Source: Brucella oryzae
GTDB taxonomy: Bacteria; Pseudomonadota; Alphaproteobacteria; Rhizobiales; Rhizobiaceae
Length of the DNA stretch: 64,000 nucleotides
Reading direction: 5' to 3'
NCBI GenBank assembly: GCA_012103035.1
Contig: JAAVLL010000003.1
Coordinates: forward strand, 62,001 to 126,000
Below the pieces are notes generated by a model that saw only the letters and a program-made list of their open reading frames with translations, was not told the origin of the DNA and ran no database searches. The translations under genes and the position numbers were made by a program. This document shows, in pieces, positions 8,819-19,819 of this stretch. Each line of letters opens with the position of its first letter. Within the stretch, counting starts at the first letter, position 1.

Positions 8819-10614
8819 CTAATAATAGAACTGATCCTGTCCATGTTTATCATGAGCGCGGTGGTTGTAATTATATTGAAAGCGCAAAAAGAAATGATAG
8901 TCACCTGCGCGAAAGAACCATCCTTTGCGTTGCAACGCGTCAGCGATAGACGATGCATACCGGCACAGCGGACGCCGTAAGCCGTGTTGTAGTAACAAGC
9001 GTCGCGTGGCGCGGCTCGTTCCTGTGAGCCAAACTTCGATTCCACGCCGATTGGCTTTTGGACCAGTCCTTCAATCATATTGGCACCTGTGGAATCGAGG
9101 AATGAAACATCCTCGAAATCGATCACGAACGTTTTGTAGCTGTCTGAGATCCTGTCCAAAACCGTGCCGATGGAAGCGGTGGCTCCGAAAAACAGCGCCC
9201 CGTTTATAGGATAAATCACGGTTTCAGGGTCGGAGGACTGGGTTTCGTCATAGTCTTTACGAGGCAGGGCACTATCCGGTATGTCGCTTGCCACAAGCGG
9301 TTTCAGATTGGGGTTGTGGGACCGCACTGTCGTCACTCTGCTTATTCGCTGGATAAATAGCACCGAGCCCAATGCAAATCCCACTACTATAGCTTCGGTC
9401 AGATCGCGGAAGACCGTGAGCAGGAAGGTTACGGTAAGGACCGCCGCCTCTCCCCATCCCGACCGTAGCAGGACGGCGATTGCCTGTTTTTCGACCATGT
9501 TCCAGGCGACAACCGCAAGAACGCCGGCCAATGCGGCAAGCGGTATGTAGGCAGCAAGTGGGGCGGCCACCAGCATAAACAAAAGTAGGAACGCTGAATG
9601 CAACATGCCGGATACAGGCCCATGCGCGCCGGATCTGACATTGGTGGCTGTGCGGGCAATCGTGCCGGTCACGCAGAAACCGCCTAACAACGCTGAACCG
9701 ATATTCGCAATGCCCTGCGCCATCAGTTCGCAGTTCGAGCGATGGCGGCGTCCGGTCATGCCATCGGCGACGACGGCGGAGAGCAGGGATTCGATGGCTC
9801 CCAGCAAGGTAAATGAAACCGCTGCAGGAAGAACAGCTAGAATTTTCCCTCCCGTCAGGGTAGGCAACTCCGGCGCTGGCAGGCTGGACGGTATGCCACC
9901 GAATTGTGAACCGATGGTTGTGACCGGCAGGCCAAACAATGCGGCGGCGGCAGCCGCAAGTCCGACTGCGATCAACAGGCCCGGCCAGTGTGGGCGAAAC
10001 GTCTTGAGGCCCAAGATCATCGCAATCGTGCTGATGGAAATCGCTACGGCAGCGGGTGTGAAGCTATCACGAGCTTGCCAAAGAGCCGCAATTTTTGCAA
10101 AAGCGGACCCGGTTCATGCTCGAGCATAAGTCCAAAAAGTTCCTTGATTTGGCTGGCGAAGATAATGACGGCGATACCTGCGGTGAACCCGATGGTCACT
10201 TGATAAGGAATGAACTTGATGAAAGTGCCGAAGCGAAGAAGACCAACAGCCGCGAGCATGATACCGGACAAGAAAGTTGCAAGGATAAGCCCTTCCATGC
10301 CGTGCTGAGCAACCGTGGCGGCAACGAGTACGATGAAAGCTCCGGCTGGTCCGCCAATCTGGAACCGTGAACCACTTAAAGCCGAAACCAGAAATCCCCG
10401 ACAATCGCAGTATATAGGCCCTGCGCGGGACTGACGCCGGATGCTATCGCTATGGCCATGGAAAGCGGCAGGGCGACAATTGCCACCGTCAATCCCGCCA
10501 GCGCATCGGCGCGCAAATTCGCCAATGAATAGCCTTCTCGCAGAACCGTCACAAGCTTCGGCGTGAAGAGTTCGAAAAGTCGCTCTTGGGCGTATCCGTA
10601 ACCAGTGTCGTCAT
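8819..10614 (-). CDS. SulP-family inorganic anion transporter with STAS domain
   Basis: Inner-membrane anion permease, sulfate or bicarbonate type. The N-terminus reads LRADALAGLTVAIVALPLSM, and SGVSPAQGLYTAIVGDF is the SulP signature. About ten hydrophobic helices follow, including FKFIPYQVTIGFTAGIAV-type and GFCVTGTIARTATNVRSGA motifs. The C-terminal STAS domain contains VIDFEDVSFLDSTGANMIEG, with the conserved D-S/T-G. Shifts occur near the start, at the A-run 10392-10394, near 10050, and at TTTT 9056-9059; one added base at the last restores KANRRGIEVWLTG and a stop at 8819. An XRE regulator lies just upstream on the same strand. Confidence 0.88.
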
Positions 10615-10699
10615 GATTAACCGCGTCTCCACAAGGAATCGGCGGGATCGTCGGCAGAATATCGTCGGCGGTCGCCGTCGGGTATAGATTATCTGGGTT

Positions 10700-10951
10700 T
10701 CAAACCGGGGATTTCAAACGTACACCGCGCCCACCGGAATTGCTCAACGCCCCTTCAGCGATCAATTCAATGCCGGCTGCCTCAAGGGCGCCGACCACTT
10801 TCACGAGACTGTCAACGACGCCGCGCACATTTCCATCGGTAGCTTCCATCCGCTGAATGGTAGGCAAAGACAATCCCGACATGCTCGCCAGAGTTTTCTG
10901 GTCAATGCCAAGCAGAGCACGCGCCGCACGCAATTGAGCTGAAGTCAACAT
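10700..10951 (-). CDS. XRE-family HTH regulator
   Basis: 83 residues. A compact helix-turn-helix, QLRAARALLGIDQKTLASMS followed by GLSLPTIQRMEATDG, has the classic xre spacing. The tail VVGALEAAGIELIAEG is common in small alphaproteobacterial Cro/CI proteins. It is intact and lies 86 bases upstream of the SulP gene on the same strand, so it probably controls that gene and itself. Confidence 0.88.
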   Translation of the reverse strand: MLTSAQLRAARALLGIDQKTLASMSGLSLPTIQRMEATDGNVRGVVDSLVKVVGALEAAGIELIAEGALSNSGGRGVRLKSPV

Positions 10952-11079
10952 CGCTTTTGATGCCTGTTACCTTAATAGAGAAACATAAGTCATTCAGACT
11001 GATGTATCAAGCATTCAAAACCAGGTCTCGCTCTACTGACCCAAATAGCCGTGTACGAATAATTGCCAGCAGATGAATA

Positions 11080-11245
11080 TCAGTAGTGTCCACGGCGCGC
11101 TAGTTGCATGATTGGGCACGCGAATGCCGCGATTGGCCGCTTCGGTGACATAACCGGAGCGTAGGCAATACGCGGAGAGTTCGTTGCGTCCAACGGGTGA
11201 GGCATCCGACGGGTTGCCCGGTCAGATAAACGACTTTCTCCCGTC
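11080..11245 (-). pseudogene. remnant of a tyrosine recombinase C-terminus
   Basis: One minus frame reads VYLTGQPVG, then YCLRSGYVTEAANRGIRVPN. The first block matches VYLTGRPVE and the second HGLRSGYLTEAANRGIPLP in the full recombinase at 19.8-21.0 kb. Everything between and after is deleted, so this is a relic of a second copy. Confidence 0.7.
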
Positions 11246-11321
11246 CATTGCCAATGCTTTTGGTTCTTTGAGGTGAAACGTCAGGTAGGGGAGGGCAGTG
11301 CCGGAGTTGAGCTTGTGTTGT

Positions 11322-11336
11322 TACCAAAAGTTGGTA
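11322..11336. promoter_or_regulatory. operator/promoter of the parD-parE pair
   Basis: TACCAA-aag-TTGGTA is a perfect inverted repeat that overlaps a likely -10 hexamer (TACTAT, 11335-11340). It sits 24 bases before the antitoxin ATG. Ribbon-helix-helix antitoxins repress their own operon from such sites. Confidence 0.6.
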
Positions 11337-11359
11337 CTATAGTGCAAAGGAGTAAATAC

Positions 11360-11604
11360 ATGTCACGAAACACATCAGTTTCCCTCGGTGATCACTTCGT
11401 CAACTTCATCGATTCACAGGTGAGGGAGGGCGCTATGGCTCTGCCAGTGATGTCGTGCGTGCAGGATTGCGTCTTTTAGAGGAACAAGAAACGCGTGTTA
11501 AGTCTCTACAGGAGGCGCTGATTGCGGGCGAAGAGTCTGGTCAGTCGAAGCCCTTGGATCTTGAGGGCTTCCTGCAGAGGATGAAGACGAAGCATGCGCT
11601 TTGA
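11360..11604 (+). CDS. parD: ParD-family antitoxin (ribbon-helix-helix)
   Basis: Starts at ATG 11360 behind AAAGGAG. The N-terminus [20 protein letters not shown] is the RHH DNA-binding strand and helix. A one-base loss near 11433 shifts the frame; restored, it continues [20 protein letters not shown] and ends with [16 protein letters not shown], the toxin-binding tail. About 81 residues, the family norm. It overlaps parE by 11 bases. Confidence 0.88.
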
Positions 11605-11887
11605 TGGGTATCAGCTTACACCGCTTGCCGAGACCGATCTCGAAGATATCTGGGTTTACACCTTACGCGAATGGTCATTAGAGCAAGCAAACAGCTGTAT
11701 CACTGACGTCATGGATGCTTTTGAAGGATTAAGGGATGACAGCAAGCGTGGGCGGTTTGCAGACATTCGTCCTGGCTATCTCAAATATGCCGTCGGATCC
11801 CATGTGATCTATTTCCGGGAGCACGAGAACACGCTGCTTGTTGTGCGTATTTTGCACGGGCGTATGGATGTTGGGCGGCACATGTAA
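11594..11887 (+). CDS. parE: ParE-family toxin
   Basis: 97 residues and intact. [20 protein letters not shown] followed by [20 protein letters not shown] and [17 protein letters not shown] is the RelE/ParE fold with the usual terminal Arg-His-rich strand. In the ParDE family such proteins poison DNA gyrase and are neutralised by ParD. The start overlaps the antitoxin gene. The pair probably stabilises the replicon. Confidence 0.92.
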   Translation: MRFDGYQLTPLAETDLEDIWVYTLREWSLEQANSCITDVMDAFEGLRDDSKRGRFADIRPGYLKYAVGSHVIYFREHENTLLVVRILHGRMDVGRHM

Positions 11888-11984
11888 CGCATATTGTGTT
11901 GCATTATCGAAAGTTCCAATGACGGAGGATTGTCTGTCACATTGATTGAAAGACGGCCTCTCGGCCGAATGATCGGTCAGGCGC

Positions 11985-12896
11985 TTAGCGACGAATGAGA
12001 CCAAAACGGTGGGCTGCATCTAAAAGGTGACGAACGGAGGAAGGCTGCCATTTCCTCCCACCGCGCGTCGGCCGCTCTCCCATCTGATCGAGCTGGGCCG
12101 CGATATCGCGAAGCGACAATCCGGGATCGGCAATCGCAATTGCGGCGACCAGTTTCATCAGGTGATCAGAAGGGATGCGGCGAGGGATCGGGCAACAAGC
12201 TTCTTGTCGGCGATTTTTCGCGGACGAGACGATGCACGGCGCGGCGCAGACGCTCGACCGTCCAGTCATGTCCGCGCCTATTGAGCACCTGTACGATATT
12301 CTCCCAGCTGTGGACCGGGCGCATTTGTTGCACCAGAGGCAACCAGGTCTGTGCCGAGGTGATCAGTTCATCGAGATAGCGTTTGTTGCGCGCTTGAGAT
12401 ACCGCCCGGATCGCTTCCGGCTTGCGCTCTCGCCGGGATTTCCCGGAAGCTTGCCGCGCGCCTTTGCAGCTTTGATCCCCGCTTTGGTCCGTTCTGCAAT
12501 CAGCGCGCGTTCGAGCTGTGCAACGGCGTCCAGCACCTGCAGAGAAAACATGCCTTGCGGCGTGGATGTGTCGATGGGATCACGGATAGATCGAAAGTGG
12601 ATGCCGCGTTGTTCGAGATCTTCGATAACCTGCAGAAGGTGACTGACCGAGCGGGCGAGGCGGTCCAGCCGGACCACGACGAGAACGTCACCGGCAACGA
12701 GTTCCGAAAGCAGCCGGGTCAGGACCGGGCGGGCGCGTGAAGTCCCGGAACCCTGCTCCTGAAAGATGCGATCACAGCTAGCTGCCCGCAACTCGTCCAT
12801 CTGTGCATCATGGACCGGATCGTCGGTCGAGACGCGTGCGTAACCGATGAGGCGAGCGGGACGGGGCAACGCACTGGTGGCCTGACGTTTTGACAT
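11985..12896 (-). CDS. serine recombinase (resolvase/invertase family)
   Basis: From ATG 12896: RPARLIGYARVSTDDPVHDA carries the catalytic Ser and Arg (YARVS). LLSELVAGDVLVVVRLDRLA, then RDPIDTSTPQGMFSLQVLDA and LERALIAERTKAGIKAAKAR, complete the catalytic domain and E-helix. A shift near 12440 and another near 12215 separate the C-terminal HTH part, LRDIAAQLDQMGERPTRGGR then WQPSSVRHLLDAAHRFGLIR. Length about 300 residues matches plasmid and Tn-type invertases. No clear crossover sites were found beside it. Confidence 0.88.
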
Positions 12897-13420
12897 GGCT
12901 GTTTCTCCCGCGCTTGAAGCGGCTTTGTTCAAATAAGGCATGCATGAGAAAATGGTTAGTTGCAAGCGAGTTTTACTATGCAATTTAACCGCCATCAGAA
13001 GCGATTTTAATGGGTAGACGAGGAAACCCTCATCAAAACAACCGTTGCGCGCCAGCGGCCTACCTAAGTTAAAAGGTCCAAATCTATAAACAGGGAGAGG
13101 GATGGATAAGCTGGAATGATCACGGTAGGCGGCGAAAAGAGATAAGCCGAGAGCCTCGGTAGACACCGAGCAATCCGTAGTATGATAGCTCGTCCTTGGC
13201 GAAAAATGAAAGGTAAGAATACTTGGCGTCCCTTGCGGAGAACAGTGCCGTGAGAAGGGCTTCAAAAGAACTGTTTTCCTAAAATAGGTGCGACCGATTG
13301 GAGAAAATGTCAACTCGACGATACTTTAAATCCTTAGATTGTGGCGGGAGATACGTTCCTTGATCTGCCATTTGCTTTTGCTTCAATGGCAGTGTTAATT
13401 GTCGTTCAATTGGGTGGGGC
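12897..13420. other. intergenic stretch, no gene seen
   Basis: About 520 bases between the divergent recombinase and patatin genes. Upstream extension of the recombinase frame has no family similarity. The stretch should hold both promoters and may contain the recombinase crossover site, but I see no convincing inverted repeat. Confidence 0.4.
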
Positions 13421-14908
13421 ATGATACAGAATCGATCGTTTCTTTTCTTGATAACAGGGTTTGTTGTCAGTTTTCTTGTTGCGGGCTGCGCGGTATCCGA
13501 TGTCGGGCCGATCAATCGTTCAACGTCTCAATTATTCGCGTTTAACAATCATTTCGTTCCCGATCACGGGGATGATGGCGCAATGATCATTGGCCTGGCA
13601 TTTTCTGGCGGCGGCACGCGGGCGGCGGCTTTTGGTTATGGAGTCATGCGGGCGCTCGATGATACGATCGTGGACGAATATCCCTATGAGCGAAGCCTGG
13701 TCGATAATATCAGGATAATATCCGGCGTGTCTGGAGGCGCGGTTCTTGCAGCCTATTTCGGCATGAAAGGGCGCGATGATTATCGGGATTTCCGTGAAAC
13801 GTTTCTGGTCAGGAACGCTGAAGAACGCGTGCGCACCAATGCCTTGTCGCCAGCAGTCGCCATTGGCGTCCTGAATGGCGGCGCAAATGACCGATCCTCG
13901 CTTGCCCGTTGGCTCGACGACAATATTTTCCATGGTGCGACCTATTCAAAGTTTGACTGGTCCAATGCGCCATCGATCTGGATCTCTGCATCGGATATCT
14001 ACAACCGGGTTCCATTTCACTTCAGCGTAGAAACCTTTGCAGCACTGTGCAGCAATCTGAAGGATGTGCGGATTGCTGACGCAGTCGCGGCGTCAGCGGC
14101 GGTTCCGGTCGTTTTCAAGCCCATTTCGGTTGCATCCAACCATGGTGCCTGCACCTATCGCCAGCCCGATTGGCTAAGCCGGGTCATGGCCGATCCCGAG
14201 GCGTCGTATAGGTTGAAGGCCTATGGGCGCGCACTGCACACTTACCGGTCGAACAATGTGAATTTCATAAAATTGCTCGATGGCGCGCTGACGGATAATC
14301 TGGGGCTTACGCCATTTGCGATGGCCAGAGCCTCGGCGCAAACGCCCTATGGGCCATTGTCGCTTGCCGATGCAGTGAAGCTGAAGACTTTTCTTTACAT
14401 TGTCGTGGATGCTGGCCGTGAGATGGAATATCCATGGGTAAAGGAGCAAGGGCCAGGGATTTCTGAAATCCTCGGTGCGGTTACGGATACTGCCATTTCC
14501 TCGTCGGTCAGGAAGGGTTCGATGCGCTGAAGCTGGCGACAACGCAATGGCGCGACGAACTCATTGCATATCGGTGCGGCCTGTCTGCAGCCACGGTAGC
14601 GCTATCGCGGCTCGTTGAAAGGATGGAACTGCCGCGATGTCCGGTTTCATGTACAACGCCTGTCGATACAAGATCTTCCCGCTGGCATGGCTGCAAGTTT
14701 CAATGAAGTGCCAACCCGCTTCGTGCTTCCGACAGAACAGGTGGATCAGGTGATTGCCGCTGGTCGCGTGGCGTTTAAAAGAAACGCCGTCCTCCAGAAC
14801 GCCATTCGCGAAGTCCAGTCCGATGCAGGCGTCAAGAAACCGGTTAGCCCGAATTTGCTCCAACAAAACCTATCATCGTCTGAAACACTGGCGTCGGGGC
14901 CATTGTAG
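13421..14908 (+). CDS. patatin-like phospholipase lipoprotein
   Basis: Starts MIQNRSFLFLITGFVVSFLV with lipobox VAGC, so it is a lipid-anchored envelope protein. The active-site features are the oxyanion loop SGGGTRAAAFGYG, the nucleophile elbow GVSGGAV, and the catalytic Asp in LLDGALTDNLGLTP, the patatin Ser-Asp dyad. Shifts near 14515 and about 14630 break the C-terminus; the third frame continues to LSIQDLPAGMAASFNEVPTR and a stop at 14908. Total about 490 residues. A DUF4105 gene follows 70 bases downstream, probably in the same operon. Confidence 0.88.
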
Positions 14909-14977
14909 CGCCAGCACCAACCCGGTTCTCTCAATATTACCATTTATGACTGCCGATCCGAGGCCACAGAATATACC

Positions 14978-16007
14978 ATGATCAAACTGCTTTTATGTTT
15001 GCCTGGGCATCGCTATGCTCGATGATTGTGTTATGGGCGGCAATGGCGCTCTGGTTTCATTTGCAGGTGGGGCAGACGATCAAAATCTGTGTCATGGCCC
15101 TGACCGCGCTTGTTCTTGCAGCTTATATCTCGGTCCTGTTTTCACCGCGTTCGAGCAGCCAGTTGATAAGCTTCAGTAACGTCGCATTCATCTGCCTCGG
15201 TTCCCTCTTTCTGGTCTCCTGGTTTTCGATGAAGCCTTCGCTTACGCGGGATTGGGCGGCAGATGTCCAGCACACGGTGACAGCGGATGTTCAGGGCGAC
15301 GAGGTGACATTTCACAACATTCGTGACTTCACATGGAATGACAGCCGGATATTTGTGCCAGGGTGGAAATCCGGGACGTACAGGTTGAGCGAACTCAATT
15401 CGGTGGATGTCATATTGTCTTACTGGACGCATCCGGCCATTGCACATACATTGATTTCATTCGGCTTTGCAGATGGTCGCCATCTGGTGTTCTCTGCCGA
15501 AATACGCAAGAAAAAGGTCAGGAATTTTCTTCGCTGGGTGGCTTTTCAGAAGTTTCGAATTGGCGATGATAGCGGCGGAAGAACGGGACATTGTTTATTT
15601 GAGAACCAATGTCCGCGACGAGCGCGTCTATCGATATCCGGTCGATGTTGGTCAAGAGCTTATGCAGGCGATGTTGCTCAAATATATCGAAAAGGCCAAC
15701 GATCTTGCCAGAAACCCGGCCTTCTACAATACACTGACGTCCAATTGCACGACGGTCGTTTTCGACCTAGTTCGCCTGCTGGAACCAGGTTTTCCATTTG
15801 ATTACAGGGTTTTGCTCTCCGGCTATCTGCCGGAGTTTCTCTATGACAATGAGCTGCTCGAACAGCGACCTGCCGTTCAGTGAAATCCAGCAGCGCGCCT
15901 TGCTGACGCCGGTTCGCTCAATGGAGCGCGAACAGTTTCTACGGTCATCCGGCAGCCTGCCGGTACTTAGAGCATTTCCAGCAAAAGTGCGAAGCGGTTT
16001 TGCGTAG
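14978..16007 (+). CDS. membrane protein with periplasmic DUF4105 (Lnb-like) domain
   Basis: Three or so N-terminal hydrophobic helices (CSMIVLWAAMALWFHLQVG, then CVMALTALVLAAYISVLF, then ISFSNVAFICLGSLFLVSWF) precede a soluble domain. That domain has VQGDEVTFHNIRDFTWND, HTLISFGFADGRHLVFSAEI and the active-site-like TSNCTTVVFDLV, hallmarks of DUF4105. Shifts occur near 14992 (T-run), 15520 and 15855; after the last the frame continues SDLPFSEIQQRALLTPVRSM to a stop at 16005-16007. DUF4105 is considered a cysteine-peptidase-like fold, but its substrate is unknown. It follows the patatin gene and faces a second NC-motif protein. Confidence 0.82.
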
Positions 16008-16073
16008 GACAATGCGGTAAAACAAATAGTTAGAGCGGTTCTGATGATTCCGTATTAACCGGAACCGCTCTAG
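15968..16073. repeat. rhizobial intergenic palindromic repeat with terminator-like hairpin
   Basis: Begins AGAGCATTTCCAGCAAAAGT and ends with a hairpin, TAGAGCGGTTC (16031-16041) pairing with the distal GAACCGCTCTA. This is the dispersed 'AGAGCATTTCC...GGAACCGCTCTA' repeat known from Rhizobiales and Brucella. It lies between convergent genes, overlaps the end of the DUF4105 frame and can terminate from both sides. Confidence 0.8.
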
Positions 16074-16105
16074 CTAGGCCGGATATATGCGAGACGTGTC
16101 CTAGT

Positions 16106-17405
16106 TTATGTCCTGCTTCGTGTTTGCGTATTTTTTAGCAGGCGAAGTTTGGGAAACGTCAAGAACGATTTTGGTGGGTCGACCAGAGCCGACAATGCGC
16201 GCGCATAATCCAGCACCAGACCAGGCGTCCACGCCATGGATTCTGCGCGCTTGCGCATCAGTCCCGCTGCCCATAGCTCAGGATAAATGATCGCGCGCAA
16301 CGCTGTAATTATTGGCCAGTTGTGGTCACGATAAACACCTTCCAGCGCTGCATCCAGAGCATCAGCGACTGCACTTGAGCAATTGCGGTTTGTGAGATTA
16401 TAGGTGTTGTCTGCGCTGTAATCTTGCCAGAATGCATTCAATCGCGATGCGTCGATATTCTTGATCACCACCTGCACTGTCGATTGGCACCATTCGGCGG
16501 ATTCTTCCTGATAGCTTGGCAGGAAACGTCCGGGCACATTGTTGTCTGCGGTGGCGCGTAATGTCCGGTGAATTCGTCCGGCGATCGGTCGATCTCGACT
16601 GCCGGATAATGGCTGATATAGACGTTTGGGGCCATTTCCAGAGCCGCATGGCCCGTGGAAATGACGCCGTTTGTATCGACGGCTGCGATATATCGATTGA
16701 TGGCCCTTTGATGAAGCGGGGTCATGACCTGACCTGTGGGAGTCCAGACATGGACGATCAGCTCGCTGCGATTGGCAGAATGGGCGAGGGAGCTGGAACC
16801 CGGCTTGTTCCATAAAGGATTTCTGTTGAAGATACTGCTGATCGATGCGCCTTCTTCCAGCCGTCGCACCCGTGTCGCAATGTTCAATATGCCAAGGCTG
16901 GTAAGGATCATGACGGCGCCGACATTGAAGGCAACTGTTCCGGCGTACCATGTTGGCCATGGCTGAAGCGTTGCAATGGCGATGCAAACTTCCGCAATGC
17001 CGCCCATCAACCCCAGCCGCCAGCGGGGATAGCGGACAACCCATGCACTGCCAATGCGCACACTGCCATCCACAAGGAAGCAGAACCCCAGCACCATCGC
17101 AAGCGTGAAGTGGCTGGCGGGGGTGGCGCTGAGGATCAGCAAGGCGACCGCGAACAACGCGATACCCTGCACGACACGCATTCGTCTCGCCGTTCCCTGA
17201 CTGAACGCGGCAGCCAGGAGGCCGACAGCCGTCTCCGGCAGCAGGAAATAGCCAAAAAGCGCGACGGAATGATCGTCTTTCCGTCCAAGGCATCTATAGC
17301 GATGAATGTGCCGAGCAGAAGCCAGACGCCGCCGGTAATGAGTAGTATTTTCCAGTGACGCTGAATAATTTCCCGGCCAAGGAGAATAAGAACGATGCGT
17401 ATCAT
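16106..17405 (-). CDS. HdeD/DUF308-like membrane protein fused to an NC-motif periplasmic domain
   Basis: Starts MIRIVLILLGREIIQRHWKI at 17405. The N-terminal half has five to six helices in HdeD (DUF308) style, for example FTLAMVLGFCFLVDGSVRIG and LGLMGGIAEVCIAIATLQPW. The C-terminal half begins ELIVHVWTPTGQVMTPLHQR, contains GVISTGHAALEMAPNVYISH, and after a shift near 16470 ends with NLTNRNCSSAVADALDAALE. The His (GHAAL) and Cys (NCSS) pair resembles the DUF4105/NlpC-like arrangement of the convergent gene. Its ATG overlaps the probable stop of the upstream MFS gene, so the two are coupled. Confidence 0.7.
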
Positions 17406-18571
17406 GCCTGGGGCTCCACTGGGTTTAAGCGTGCGCTTTACGATCAGGGCGAACACCATGAAAACGACGCAGACCATTCCCACAAAGGTCGGTAGGCCGT
17501 GCTGCATCACGTCTAGAAAACCGCCTGCCAGCATCGGTCCCACCAAGGCGCCGCCGCCCCAGAACAGCCCCATCGCAGCATAGACGCTGATAAGGTCCGC
17601 CCCACGGAACTGCGAGCCGATTATCGCGAGCATTGTCGTATAAATGCCAACGAAAATTCCGCCCCAGATGAACAATGCCGGGTAGGCCAGCCAGCTCACC
17701 GATAGAAGCAGGGGCCAGAGAAATGCCGTTATTGCGGAGACCGCCGTTAGGGCGATCATCAGTGTAACCCGGTTCATCTTGTCTGATAGCCAGCCGATGG
17801 GAAGCTGCAGCGCAATGGCACCGACCATGAGAACCGTGATCAGTTGTGCACCTTCGGTTTCGTTCCAGCCGAGCCGCATGGCATAAATGGCAAGGAAAGA
17901 CAGTCCGGCTGTTTCAACTGCCGAATTGATTGCCGTTGTTCCCATGGCAATGGGCGACAGTCGCATCATACGCAAGAAATTTGAGTGTTTTGCTGGGCCA
18001 TTTCAATTTGTCGAAGTCCCGGCAGGCTCATGATGACAAAGGCGAGGAGGGCGACGACCGCCCCGATTGCAAATGGCACCAGCCCTTCAAACCCCGTAAA
18101 CGACAGGATCAGCGGGCCGCCGGCAAAGCCCAGCGAGAGCGACGCTGTATAGGTTGCCATGATGCGTCCGCGATTTTTATTGTCGCTCAGCTCGCTGGCC
18201 CAGGTTTCCGTCAACACGAACAGAATTTCGGCAGAAATTCCCAGCAGGAAACGCAACGGAAACCAAAGCCAGAAACTAGGCACCAGTGGAAACAGGATCA
18301 GAAGCAACGCTGATGAAAGTAGCGCGGCCATGATGAGATATTTGGGCTTGTAGCGGATAGCCAGTCCCGAAAGGAAGGGGCTATGCACAGGACGCCGAGC
18401 GCATGCATGGCGGCATTGGCACCGACAAGCGTTTCCGTCAGCCCGCTTTTGATAAGCATATGCGCCACCAGCGGAGCCGTCAGGCTGTAAGTGAGCCCGA
18501 AAATTGACGCTGTCGCAATTATGATGGCAAGGGAAAGGAGCGAACTTTTTCACTTGAGCGTTGTGTTTCAA
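17402..18571 (-). CDS. MFS transporter (YcaD-like)
   Basis: Twelve-helix major facilitator. From the N-terminus: SLLSLAIIIATASIFGLTYS, the loop motif SGLAIRYKPKY, the central RFLLGISAEILFVLTETWAS, and the second half LPIGWLSDKMNRVTLMIALT then GIYTTMLAIIGSQFRGADLI. Shifts lie near 18550 and at CCCC about 18380; the last codons read either LKPSGAPG, running on into the next gene, or with one base fewer LNPVEPQA and a stop at 17402. The acidic ETWAS segment is typical of YcaD-like proteins. Substrate unknown. Confidence 0.85.
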
Positions 18572-18898
18572 CGCTGTCGACTTCTGCTTCCAGTCTCAAT
18601 TCTTTGCCCCAACCCAAAAGAATAGAATCGATGATACCCCATCGTCCAATACACCGCTCTTCGTATTCAATTAGTAAAGCCGAAATTGCAAAAATTCTAC
18701 ATAGAGGCCTCCCGAAAAGGGTAAAACGGTTTTCGGAGAAGACTTGTGCTGAAAAGAGATTTTAAAACATTGATCTATTTCATTCAGATCGGTCGTCACA
18801 CTCTGTGTAACTTCGAATAAACGCCGCGATAAACCAGAGGACCTATATCCAATTCCCTTCCAGAGAACACGGTTTATTTACGCCCTCTATATAATGAG
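18572..18898. other. intergenic region between divergent genes
   Basis: About 330 AT-rich bases between the MFS gene and the DUF4239-like gene. They should carry both promoters. No RNA gene or clear operator was recognised. Confidence 0.45.
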
Positions 18899-19651
18899 TT
18901 GCGCCAACGTATTTTTGGGGGCGTTCATGGCAACATTACTGGGGATGTCGATTTACGTATCATTCTTGGCATTTTGCTTTTCGGGGCGCTTTTATATGCC
19001 TGCGGCTGGCTCCTTCTGAAGCTGCGGGGCCTGCGGGCGTTGAAAGATCCGACTTCGGTGCCCATTGGAGCCTTTGTCGGCACGATATCCACCGCATGGG
19101 CTTTGTCTCTCGGCTTCGTCGCGGCAGATGCATGGACACTCAATTCTCGAGCGGATCTCGCGACCAGCAACGAACGGTCTGCGATATTTCGAATGTTGGG
19201 GACTGCTCATCCCACGGTCCTGAACAATGAGAGACTTAAGAACGCAGTGGAAACCTATCGGAATCTGGTGGTGTCAGATGAATGGGGAGCCGATGACAAT
19301 ATCGTGCCTTCGCCCAAGGTGGAGAAGTCGCTTCTTGCCATTCGTTCCGTTGTCCAGACGGTGGCCAGCGACGGCACGCCCTCTCCGATCGTATCCCAGC
19401 TCATTCATGATTTTAACGAGCTTCAGAATGCGCGCAATGATCGCATCGCTATCGCTAATACGTCCATCGACCAATATAAATGGTATCTTGTACTGGCGCT
19501 GACATTCCTGACTATCGCCACTATTGCCTCGACCCATGCGGATCGGGTGCGGGCTGGGAGGCATGCCTTGCTACTTTATTCGGCAACGGCTTCGATCAGC
19601 CTGTGGATTCTGCGATCCATGCCAATCCATATATCGGCACTGAAGAACTAA
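18899..19651 (+). CDS. DUF4239 (bestrophin-like) membrane protein
   Basis: About 250 residues. ILGILLFGALLYACGWLLLK, then PIGAFVGTISTAWALSLGFV and a paired C-terminal WYLVLALTFLTIATIAST with LLLYSATASISLWILRSMPI place helices at both ends. Between them lies a soluble helical domain (ERSAIFRMLGTAHPTVLNNE), the layout of DUF4239 proteins. The start is uncertain: this frame begins with TTG, while ATG 18927 in another frame gives a better first helix (MATLLGMSIYVSFLAFCF), so a shift near 18970 is possible. Function unknown. Confidence 0.65.
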   Translation: MRQRIFGGVHGNITGDVDLRIILGILLFGALLYACGWLLLKLRGLRALKDPTSVPIGAFVGTISTAWALSLGFVAADAWTLNSRADLATSNERSAIFRMLGTAHPTVLNNERLKNAVETYRNLVVSDEWGADDNIVPSPKVEKSLLAIRSVVQTVASDGTPSPIVSQLIHDFNELQNARNDRIAIANTSIDQYKWYLVLALTFLTIATIASTHADRVRAGRHALLLYSATASISLWILRSMPIHISALKN

Positions 19652-19819
19652 ACCCCACGCTGTTGTTTTCAAGCCAGCGTAGCTGATCAGGCACGTTCTC
19701 GAGCGGTCATCACGATGAACGACCGCTGTTAACTAGATGCATGTGGCAGTTTATAAGTAAGCGCGATCCAGTTCATGCTTAGTGCGGTCGAAGAGTTGGA
19801 GGTCCCTCCGTGAATAGTA

